From Zea mays (taxonomy: Eukaryota > Streptophyta > Magnoliopsida > Poales > Poaceae), in NCBI RefSeq assembly GCF_902167145.1, contig NC_050100.1:191635439-191699438 (forward strand): a stretch of 64,000 nucleotides of DNA, written 5' to 3'. Below, one piece after another: positions 1 through 9,123 of this stretch. A program made the translations under genes and the position numbers. A model generated the notes under the pieces. It was given only the letters and a program-made list of their open reading frames with translations. It had not been told where the DNA came from and ran no database searches. Position 1 is the first letter of the stretch. Each line of letters opens with the position of its first letter.

Positions 1-672
1 GATCGCGCAAGCCTGTTGCAAGGCACAGGGAGGATAGACACCAGCGCACAGGGGCGGCGGACGCAGACCGAGATCTCGGCGTGGTTTTTGGATCAAGTGG
101 AACCACCCGGAAGCACTAGCGGCGCGATCCTATTTTCCTGGGCGCAGGCGACGCGATTGATCCGGAAACGAGGAAAGAAGAAGCTCCTGACGAGGATGGC
201 CCACCAGCAGTGACAAGCAGACCACGGCGCGCGCTAGGTGACTGAGTTGCGGGGTCCGCATGCCCAAAAGAGAAGCAGGCCGCGCGGTGGAGCCGTTCGG
301 TGGCAAAATTGAGTTGGGCCACGTGAGTTAGTGGGCCGAGGCAGATAGAAGGGGCTCAAGCCGAGGCTCACATTTTTCTTTCCTTTTATATTTTCTATTT
401 TCTTAATTTGTTTCAAATTCAAATTTGATTCAGGGTTCAACCATAAAATGGAAATTGATTGCATAACAAATAAAGTTCCAGCATGGAATATATATTTTTA
501 TAGTTATTTATTTTGTTATTTGGCTAGCTTACTTTCTTTTAAATTGAGCATTCAAAAGCATGAGAAATCCAAAAAGGGTTTAAAAATCCCTAAAGCACAA
601 TCTTAAATTTTATTTATTTATTTTATTTCATTACTATTATTTTTTCTTCTTATACAAATTTTGGGCTTTACA
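1..672 (-). repeat. Element A 3' LTR (partial)
   Basis: On the minus strand the LTR starts TGTAAAGCCC and is preceded by a G-rich polypurine tract. The first 200 bases align to 54635-54834. The left part lies outside the window. From about 360 to 660 it is AT-rich and has no coding capacity. The short ORFs at 16-464 are chance frames in GC-rich LTR sequence. Confidence 0.88.
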
Positions 673-711
673 AATCCTACCCCCTTAACGGAAATCTCGT
701 CCTCGAGATTT
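673..711 (-). promoter_or_regulatory. Element A polypurine tract and adjoining hairpin
   Basis: On the minus strand a G-rich tract with the core AAGGGGGTAGG directly precedes the 3' LTR. This is the expected plus-strand DNA primer. A perfect 8-bp inverted repeat, AAATCTCG (692-699) and CGAGATTT (704-711) with a 4-base loop, lies just 5' of it. The same arrangement recurs in elements E and G. Confidence 0.85.
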
Positions 712-1689
712 GTAAGGAAAGGGTGTATAACCATGTTACCTCAGAACATATGCACAGACAAAAAATCTCAGCATGATGCATAATTTATTAGCAACACATA
801 GGGTCAATTAGACCTTATTTTTCTTCCTAAAATAGTATCATACCAACTAATAACTAAAGTAACATTTAGATCTTACAAATAGTAGTACTATATATATATA
901 TATGTTTATGTTGCTTGGTGGAGCTGGTGGTTAGGAAAGCATGGATGTATATTTGTATGTGCACTTGATTATGTAGGATAGAAGATGCCTTTAAAGCATA
1001 GATAGGTTTGGGCAAGAAAGGGTAGGGTAAGAAAATGCTCCATCCAAGATTGTGGATCTTGATTCCTTTGAAGATCTGACTTGAATCTTATCCTTGATTT
1101 GATGAGGTCGGTCATCTTCGATCTTCGTTCTTGAAGTTGTTATCCGAATTTGGGACATGTAGTTAAGGCAGATTCTTAGGTAAACAAAATAGGTTAATAG
1201 GTGGTTTTGAGTTAAATAAGTTAAGCAGAGTCTGTCTTATTGTTTTGCTTCTAGATTGGTTGGATAAGTTATGTAACCTGTTATATCGGTCAAGTTGGTG
1301 TTATCATCAAGGATAATGGGTATTGGTGTTAACATAACTAGGGACATAGTTTAGATAGGTGTGGGTACATGGGGTAGGTAGATTGAACCGAGTTTTTTTT
1401 GCTTGTAAGATAATTGGGTTGGGCAACCTATAATATAGGCTGGGTCGTGGTTTCTCGGACAAGTTGGTCCAAGACACAAGTTTAGGTTTAGAATCCATTC
1501 GTATGAAGATGGTCTAATCTGGGTTACCAGCATTAACTAACTTTTTTTAAGTAACTCCCGTTAGATTAGATCATATTAGATTAGGTACGGTCTACTTATT
1601 TTATTTTGGAATAGATCATGTTTGTTACAATGTCATGAGATAAGCGAAGTGGTTGGGGATAAGTATGCTCATTAAGACAAGATGTGTCT

Positions 1690-1915
1690 CTAAAAATAAG
1701 ATATAATCTTTTGAGTTTAGTTAGATCTATCAGGGTAAGATAGAATCTTTTCGAGATAAGATGGATCTTGTTAAGATAAGAAAGAATCTTCTAGGATAAG
1801 AGAGAATATGTTAAGATAAAATGGGTCTATTAAGATAAGAGAGAATCTTTTATGATAAGATGGATCATTAAGGTAAGAAAGAATATTTTAACATGAGATG
1901 AATCTATTTGAAATT
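1690..1915 (+). repeat. Degenerate 19-21 bp tandem array rich in GATAAG
   Basis: About eleven imperfect units of the form GATAAGA-N-GAATCTT recur every 19-21 bases. Clear starts lie near 1696, 1735, 1756, 1775, 1796, 1815, 1834, 1855 and 1873. GATAAG is the I-box/GATA-factor core in plants. Whether the array has a regulatory role is unknown; it could be simple slippage. Confidence 0.7.
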
Positions 1916-2276
1916 GGTACACTTTAATGGAGGGTAGTCTAAGTTGTTTAGTTATCTTATGAATTCTATTTATGCTTATATGTATATGTAGATGTAATTG
2001 TGGACATTACTCCACAACTAATCACACTCAATCAAAGATCCAAATCAGACAAATATCATAAGAACAAACACTCACTCAAGCGTATAGATAACTATAAAAA
2101 TAGTTTTGTTTTTTATTCATAAGAGTAGGTCTCCTATTCCTAAAAGTCACTTTAGGCACAGGATTTCAAAGTGTGAAATCCACATTTGTCTTCAGAAGGA
2201 AAAATGTAAGAATAATCAGAGTAAAGCGGAAGTAGACGAGAAAAGATTAAGATAAGTTTAGAAAAAATGAGAGTAG

Positions 2277-2281
2277 CAAAG
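2277..2281. repeat. Target-site duplication of element B (left)
   Basis: CAAAG here matches CAAAG at 17091-17095, directly outside the two LTR ends. This proves the insertion boundaries of element B. Confidence 0.93.
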
Positions 2282-3709
2282 TGTTGGCGTTTCGACCACG
2301 GGGGGTCCCTGGACCGACGAGTAAATTGTCGCTGCGTGTCCCGGCCCAGATGGGTCGGCGCGAGATGGAACACAAGGGGGAAAACTGCGGCTTCGTGTTA
2401 TCCTGCGCCCAGGGCGGATGCGCTTGCAGTAGGGGGTTACAAGCGTTCGCGAGGGAGAGGGAGAGAGCCTGTCCGTCAGCCCGTCCTCCCGCGCGGCCAC
2501 CTCCTCGTACGAGGGCCCTGGACCTTCCTTTTATAGATGTAAGGAGAAGGCCTAAGTGTGCAATGGGGGATGTAGCAATGTGCTAACATGTCTAGCAGAG
2601 AGGAGCCAGAGCCCTATGTACATGCCGATGTGGCTGTCGGAGAGGTGTTGGTGCCCTGTTCATGTGATGTCGTGGCCGTCGGAGGAGCGCTTAAACCCTG
2701 TAGAAGCACAGCTGTCGGGGCTGTCGGGTCCTTGCTGACGTCTCCTTGCTTCCGTAGGGGGTAAGAACCGCCGTCGTCATGGAGCACGCGGGGTGCCATC
2801 ATTACTTGTTTACCGGGGCGAGCCAGATGGGACGCCGGTCTTGTTCCCCGTAGCCTGAGCTAGCTAGGGGTAGGGTAATGATGTACCCTCCTGTAATGTG
2901 GTCGGTCCGAGCCCAAGGTCGAGCGAGGCGGTGACTCCTCCGAGGTCGAGGCTGAGTCCGAGCCCTGGGGTCGGGCGAGGCGGAGACCGTCTTCCGAGGT
3001 CGAGGTTGAGTCCGAGCCCTGGGGTCGGGCGAGGCGGAGACCGTCTTCCGAGGTCGAGGTTGAGTCCGAGCCCTGGGGTCGGGCGAGGCGGAGACCGTCT
3101 TCCGAGGTCGAGGTTGAGTCCGAGCCCTGGGGTCGGGCGAGGCGGAGACCGTATTCCGAGGTTGAGGCGGGGGCCGAGCCCCGGGGTCGGGCGAGGCGGA
3201 GCTTTCTATGGCGCCCGAGGCTAGACTTGGCTGCTGTCAGCCTCACCCTAGCGGGTGGCACATCAGTCGGAGCAGGGCAGGCGACGCTGTTTTGCTGTCA
3301 GGTCAGTCAGTGGAGGGGCGAAGTGACTGCGGTCACTTCGGCCCTGTCGATTGAAGAACGCGCGTCAGGTTAAGGTGTCAGGCGATCCTTGCATTGAATG
3401 CTCCTACGATACGGTCGGTTGGCGAGGCGATCTGGCCAAGGTTGCTTCTCCGTGAAGCCTGCCCGAGCTGGGCCTCGGGCGAGTCAGAGGTGCGCCCGTT
3501 GCTTGAGGAGACCCTCGGGCGAGGCGTGAATCCACTCGGGTCTGCTGTTCCTGGCCGAGGCTGGGCTCGGCCGAGGCGAGATCGTGTCCCTTGAGTGGAC
3601 GGAGCCTTGACCTGAGTTGCGCCCATCAGGCCTCTACAGCTTTGTGCTGATGGTGGTTACCAGCCGTGTTTAGGAGTCTTGGGGGTACCCCTATTTATGG
3701 TCCCCGACA
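2282..3709 (-). repeat. Element B 3' LTR
   Basis: It begins TGTCGGGGACC on the minus strand and ends at the site duplication. It differs from the 5' copy by roughly 3% plus small indels over the first 600 bases compared by eye. One terminal difference changes TGTCGG to TGTTGG at the outer end. A TATAAAAG box lies at 2528-2535 on the minus strand. ORFs inside it are repeat-driven and not genes. Confidence 0.93.
2925..3200. repeat. 54-bp tandem repeats in element B 3' LTR
   Basis: About five units centred on GAGTCCGAGCCCTGGGGTCG recur with an exact 54-base period (for example 2981 to 3035). Because 54 is a multiple of 3, the array stays open in several frames and creates spurious repeat ORFs on both strands. 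Confidence 0.88.
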
Positions 3710-3725
3710 GTAGCCCCCGAGCCTC
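3710..3725 (-). promoter_or_regulatory. Element B polypurine tract
   Basis: On the minus strand GAGGCTCGGGGGCTAC abuts the 3' LTR. Element C has the identical tract at 28531-28546, which supports the call. Confidence 0.8.
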
Positions 3726-5065
3726 AAAGGGAGTGTTGGTACTCGCTTGGAGGCTTTGTCGCACTTTTTTGCAAGGGGGTCGGCCTTTCTCGGTTACATT
3801 TCGTTCCGGTGGGTGCGCGCGCGCGCACCCGCCGGGTGTAGCCCCCGAGGCCTCGGAGGAGTAGTTTGACTCCTCCGAGGTCTTAGTGTCTTTCGTGACA
3901 CCTAGGCCGGTCTGGTTGTTCCCTCATGCGATCCGATCGTAACCCGGGTGCATGGTCAGGTTCCGAGTTCTCGGGCTGGTATGTTGACGCTGTCAATGGT
4001 TTGACCGGAGCCGGGTTCGCGAGAGCAGCCCCCGAGCCTCTGCACGGAGCGAGAGGACGGTCAAGGACTGACTCGGCTTTTATCATACGCCCCTTCGTCG
4101 CCTTTCCGCAAGGAGGAGGGGGGAAGTGCCATGTTTCCCTCGGAGGGCGCCGAACATGGTGTCTCCAGTGAGTTGCTAACGGGTGATCCGAGTGGACGCC
4201 CGTGCCCCGTTCGATAAGGGTCGGCTAGTGGCCCAGAGGCGCGCTCCAAAAGTACCTGCAGGTGATTTGCCGGACCCAGTCCCGTTTGATAGGGTCCGAG
4301 GGCTCGATGCCTCCCTCTGATGGGATTCCGTTACAGAATCGCTCCTGCTGGTCAAGGAAATGTCCTAGGGTACCTCGGGAGCGTAGCCCGAGCCTCGGCC
4401 ATGTATCGGACGTACCCAGAGTCATCCCTCGCTCTGCGTGTTCTGAGGCAGCTGTCGAACCCTTCGGGGGCCAGCCTTCGAACCCTTGATCAGTAGTGGG
4501 CGCGGAGCCCGAGTGGCCTGAGGCGGCTGTCGAACCCTTCTGAGGGGCCAGCCTTCGAACCTCTGACCAGTAGTGGGCACGGAGCCCGAGTGCTCTGAGG
4601 CGGCTGTCGAACCCTTCCAAGGGGCCAGCCTTTGAACCTCTGATCAGTAGTGGGCGCGGAGCCTGAGTGCTCTGGGGTGGTTGTCGAACCCTTCCGAGGG
4701 GCCAGCCTTCGAACCCCTGATCAGTAGGAGGGCTCGGGGCCCGCTTCCTTCGCGGAGAAGGATCCCTTTCAGAGTATCCCCTTTCCCGGTCCCTGTAGCA
4801 AGAGAGAGAAAGGGGAAGAGGAAAAGGATACGAAATTGAATGACGTGGCACACCTTTTTTGACGCGGTCATTATGGCGGAGGTGAAGCGTCGCCCGCTTT
4901 GCCTACCAAAGGTGTCGCCTGCCCTGCCACGGAGTTAATGCGACGGGACGAGTGGTTCGCGGGGCAGCCGTTGCGCGAGCCGTTCGAGGAACGGGCGTTT
5001 CGCCTTCGAGTTTGAATTTTGCAGCGGGTTCGGGCGAAGCGTTGAACGGGTCTTGCCCGGGCCTT
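3726..5065. other. Element B tail between antisense-gene promoter and 3' LTR
   Basis: GC-rich sequence without a recognisable protein. It holds a 77-bp tandem array (listed separately) and a GCGC dinucleotide run near 3810. Its counterpart in element C is 27330-28530, so it is a conserved part of the family and lies directly upstream of the antisense gene. Confidence 0.65.
4440..4735. repeat. 77-bp tandem repeat array upstream of the antisense gene
   Basis: Four units share the core CAGTAGTGGG at 4491, 4568, 4645 and (diverged) 4722, an exact spacing of 77 bases. Each also contains GGCTGTCGAACCCTTC. Element C retains three comparable units at about 27600-27815. The location about 350 bases upstream of a TATA box suggests a promoter-proximal array, but that role is inference. 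Confidence 0.85.
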
Positions 5066-5072
5066 TATATAT
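5066..5072 (+). promoter_or_regulatory. TATA box of the element B antisense gene
   Basis: TATATAT within GCCTTTATATATCC, about 135 bases upstream of the ATG at 5206 and on the same strand. It fits a plant RNA polymerase II promoter. Function is inferred from spacing only. Confidence 0.55.
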
Positions 5073-5205
5073 CCAGAAGAGGGACCGGTGGTGGTTCTTT
5101 ACTCTGTTGTTCGCCTCCTGCTTTGGTTTCCGCAACCTAAGGGAATAGCCAGAGAAAGAAAACCACGCACCTTGTCCGCTCCGCCGCCACCCCCTTCGCT
5201 TGGCG

Positions 5206-8200
5206 ATGGTAGACCGGGTAACCGTCGTTCCGCCGCGCGACCCGTGGCCTTTCTCCACCGTCACGGTGGACGATCTGGAGGCCCTTGTCGCCGATGGCTT
5301 GCTCCGTCCCCTCTCTGGTGACCCGCAGCCGGAGTGGATGGTCCCTTCGAGCGGGGCTGCCCCGACCTCGCCGGCGGGGTATGTGCTGATTTTCGTCTCC
5401 TTCCACGAGCGGGGGTTCGGAGTGCCAGCAAGTCGTTTCATGTGGGCGATCCTGCATTACTACGGGGTGGAGCTGCACAATCTCAACCCCAACTCCATCG
5501 CGCAAGCGGGCATCTTCGCGGCGGTTTGCGAAGGATTTTTGGGGATTGGCCCCCATTGGGATCTGTGGACCCATCTCTTCTCCGCGGAGCCTTTTGCCTC
5601 GATGATGGGGGAAAAGAGAGTCCGCATGGCGGTGCGGGCCGGTGGCTGCATCCTTCAGTTGAGGCAGGCGCGCGCAACAGTACATCCCCGCCATCCTTGT
5701 GTCTTCGAACAAGGGGTGGCAGTGCCGGTGGTTTTACCTCCGGAATGACGATGGGAGGCTCCCGTCGTTTTCTCAACGAGTGGTGACTGCCGCCGACAGC
5801 AACTGGCGCTATGGTGCCACGCGCGAGAAACAGAAGAATCTCCAGCCCCTTCTGGAGGCCTTGCAGGAGCTGTCCGACGGAGGGCTTACCGCCGCAGGGG
5901 TGGTCGCCGCCATCCATCGCCGGAGGGTGCTTCCCCTGACAGAGCGGCGGTTACTGCTTTCGAAGATGATGTCGGGGGTCGACTTGGAGGGTTCACAGAT
6001 GTCCTCGGTCCCCCTCTCCACCGATGACCTCCACAGGCGGGTAGCTGGCACGGTAGGGAGGCTGGACGCCGGCGCCCTTACCCAGCCCTTGATGCGTCCC
6101 GAGCGCGGGTGCATATCCCTTGTGAGTGTCTGCTCCTTCTTCTTTCTTGTATTAGATTGCCCTTGGTTCTCACAGTTGAGATTTCCGTTCGTCTCCAGGA
6201 GTTGGGGTTTCACAAGCCTTCCCTGCCACCGGTCCCAGAGGACGCGGTGGATCGAGTCGCGCGGAGGGTCGTTGTAGAGAAGAAGAAGAAGGACGTGAAA
6301 AAGGCTCGGGCTCGCGAGCGGATGCGGGCTCGGGACGCCTTGGAGAGGCGTCGTTGGAAGCAGGAGAGGGACGGGCTTCCGAGGGAGCCGTCGCCGGAGA
6401 CGCCTGATGATGACGATGACGATGATGATGACGAAGACGACGACATGGCGGCCCGCCTTGGCCTCAGCCCGGATCTGAGGTTGGGCCAGGGGTCATCAAG
6501 CCAGCCCCCGAGTGGGCTGGCGCCGTTGGTATCCGGGGCCGGGACATCAGGGTCCCGGTCCGAAGAACAGGGGCAGGCTGAGGGGGTACTTGACCCCTTA
6601 GCCGAGGTAGTTGAGGTGACCCCGGGGACTCAGGCCGACCCACCTGTCCCCCAAGAGCCGTTGCCCGTGTCGGCCGCACAGGAGGTTGATCCTCAGGTCG
6701 TCGTGACTACGCCTGGGCGGACCGTCCCTTCGGTGCCCCGGGCGCCCGAGGCGGGGATGGTGCCGAAGCCGGTTGCGGGGCAAACCTTGGTAGTGCCCGT
6801 GGGGACCGAGGCCCGAGGGGCCTCCCCGCAGGCGCGATTGGCCGTGGTCCGGAGTGGGTAAGTATCTGAGGATACCTCAGTCCTGGTTCCTTCTTCGTGT
6901 GTCCTGATCCTGCTTTCCCTTTTCTTCCCAGCAAACGGAGGCACGGTTCGACCGGTCTGGCTCCCCAAAAGGTCCTTAAGACGGCACCGGCTTCTGCAGC
7001 TGGTGCCGCACCGGGCCACGCCGGCCGGCTGGCCTCCACTCAAGATGCCCCCAAGCAGGGGGCTCAGGCGGCACGAGTTGCCGTGGGGCGAGCTCCCGAG
7101 GCTGACCCCTCCGTCGAGGCAGCCGTCGTGCCGAGGAAGACTGCTGGCGTGGCCGCGGCCTTGAGCCCACCTGACGTGTTGCCGGCGCCGGCTGCTGCCG
7201 AGGCTGTTGCCGTTCTGGCCGTGAAGCCACCCGTCGCCGCCGATGCTGAGATGGTCGAGGCGCCGCTACTCGAGGCCGGCAATCGGAAGCCTGCCCCCTT
7301 AGCCGAGGAGGTACCCGATGCGCCGACTGCAGGGGGTGCCGACGCCTTGGAGGAGGGGGGCGCAGAACCACGGCCTGTCCTGGGGAGCGGCGACCTTGTC
7401 CTCGCGCGGTGCGATCCCAATGAGCGGCGTGGGCAGGCGCTCCGGTTCTGGACCCATGGTGCCTCGAAACCCCTCTTCGTTCTTGACGATGAGCGGGAGG
7501 AGCAGTCCCGGGACGAGCTTCGTGAGTGTGTCGAGGCAACGATGGGGTCGCTTCGGTCGACCATGGAGGTCCTTTCCAGGGACGTTCCCAGGATCCTCCA
7601 GGTAAGTATTTTAGGCATACCTTTCACGTGATCAAGGCATTCTTTGTGATGCCCTGCTTCCCTTCCTCAGGATCTGACGGATCTGAGCACCGCCAAGTTG
7701 TCGTTCATCCACCGCGAGGCCGACGTCTGGGGTTCGCTGCGGTTTCTGAGGGCCACGCTTGCCGAGGCTACCGAGCACCTCTCCCAATGGAGCGCCGAGG
7801 CGGCGGACCTTCGTTTGCTTTGTGATGAGCTGGGGGCGGAGGCAGCGGCGGCACGCGCAGAGGCGCAGCGGCGGCAGTTGGAGCATGGCCAGGTCATCGG
7901 TGAGCGGGACCGATCTCGGAACCAGGCTGCCGAGGCTGAAAGCTGGGCCGAGGCCCTTGGGGCCAGCTAGCCGAGGTGTCTGCTCGGGCCGGAGCCCTTG
8001 CGAAGGACCTGGCCGTGGCCGTCGGGTCTGCCCAATCCGCCCATGCCGCAGCCTCGGAGCAGCGTGCCCGGGCTAAAGGTATGTCTTGGCTGCTTTGAGA
8101 GTTTGATTCAGCTTCATTCTTCAACTCGTGTTTTAAGAATTCTGTTTTGGCTGTTTGCAGAGTTCAAGTCTGCCCTCAACAAGTTCGCCAAGGCACTTGC

Positions 8201-8657
8201 CCAGGCGGCTGAGCAGAAGGAAGCCGACCGCGCGGCCATGTCAGAAGCTATTTCGGCCTTCTGCCAGATCTTTGGTCTTGACAACATCCCCTCGGGAAGC
8301 TCCCCCCAGAGTCGCCTGCAGGCCTTGGGCGGCCATGTGCGTGGCAGACTCCGCGAGGCGCTGCATCATGGCGTTAGGCGGGCCTTCGCCGTGCTCGCTT
8401 CCCACTACGATGTGGATCTGGAGCGGGTCAGCGAGGGGTACTGTCTTCCCGACAAAGATGAAGCTGCCCTGGCCGAAGTTCAGAGGCTTAACGCGGCCGC
8501 CGTGGGCCCAAGCGCGGTGCTGGCGTCCTCCTTCGAGGTGGAAATCCTTCCGCTTGCGTCATCGTCCGAGGCCGGGGCGGATCTCGCCGAGGGTGGAAAA
8601 GGCGCTGAGGGTGGAGATGAAGCCGAGGGTGCTGCTCCTTCCCCGGGCGATGCCTGA
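5206..8657 (+). pseudogene. Antisense gene of a Tat-lineage retrotransposon (gypsy-type transposon domain, PF04195-like), five exons, two frameshifts
   Basis: The start is the ATG giving MVDRVTVVPPRDPW. The N-terminal 180 codons (motifs GYVLIFVSFHERGFG, LHYYGVELHNLNPN, HWDLWTHLF, VRAGGC) resemble the plant 'putative gypsy type transposon' domain. Exons can be chained at consensus sites: 5206-6121, 6199-6857, 6932-7601, 7671-8078 and 8161-8657. Donors are GTGAGT, GTAAGT, GTAAGT and GTATGT; acceptors follow pyrimidine tracts. Codon phase matches at every junction, about 1050 codons in total. Exon 2 has a Lys/Arg-rich stretch and an Asp run (6409-6446). Exons 4 and 5 are Ala/Glu-rich and probably helical. 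Frameshifts near 5665 (GC repeat) and near 7960 break this copy. It runs opposite to pol. Antisense extra ORFs at this place are known in grass Tat elements; their function is unknown. Confidence 0.8.
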
Positions 8658-9120
8658 TTCTGCCGGAGCAGTTTGTTTTGAACATGTATGTGTCTTTCGC
8701 GGCCGCCGAGGCCTGAAGACTTTGTCGTCGTGTTACAAAGCTGCGTTTCTTTTCCTCCCGTTTCGAGTATCCGAACTTGTTCGTCAGTAGCAGAATCTCT
8801 TATCCGAGTAAGAGTTATTTTTCGCGAAAGGTGACGAGTGTGGTATCCGTATCCCGGAGGCGTAGGAGTCCCTCGGCTCGGTCGGCCTCGCCGCTTACAT
8901 ATGCTCTTATTCGTTTCGCGGAGTCCTGTTACTGATATAGCCGGGAAACACGAAAGTCGTTTTGGTAGAAGACTTTTTCCGAGGAAAATTTTGACGCAGA
9001 GGGGGTTCCTCCCTTCTAGCCCTCGAGGGAGGGTCGGGCTTTGCCGAGGCAAGGCTGACCCTTCCTTGACGGTTAGACTCTGTTTGTGTATGTAAACGAG
9101 GTGTATGAACGACTTGGAAA
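8658..9120. other. Gap between antisense gene and integrase end in element B
   Basis: Holds the 3' flank of the antisense gene and one copy of a 90-bp segment (about 8800-8895, CGGAGGCGTAGGAGTCCCTC) that is present three times in element C. No further coding signal is seen. The two converging genes therefore share a short 3' region. Confidence 0.6.
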
Positions 9121-9123
9121 CAT

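Larger units (their letters stand above)
712..2281. other. Element A interior, non-coding segment
   Basis: AT-rich sequence with no ORF resembling gag, protease, RT or integrase on either strand. It contains a short TA dinucleotide run near 890-905 and the GATAAG-rich array listed separately. It ends at the insertion site of element B. I see nothing else here that I can support. Confidence 0.75.

Noticed and set aside
2925..3200. CRISPR-like array
   Set aside because: Units are contiguous, GC-rich and lack variable spacers; this is a eukaryotic LTR minisatellite.
2860..3261. Long repeat-containing ORFs on both strands, with peers at 16183-16644, 17948-18409 and 29096-29534
   Set aside because: They are open only because of the 54- and 56-bp LTR tandem repeats. 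They match no protein and sit in LTR sequence.
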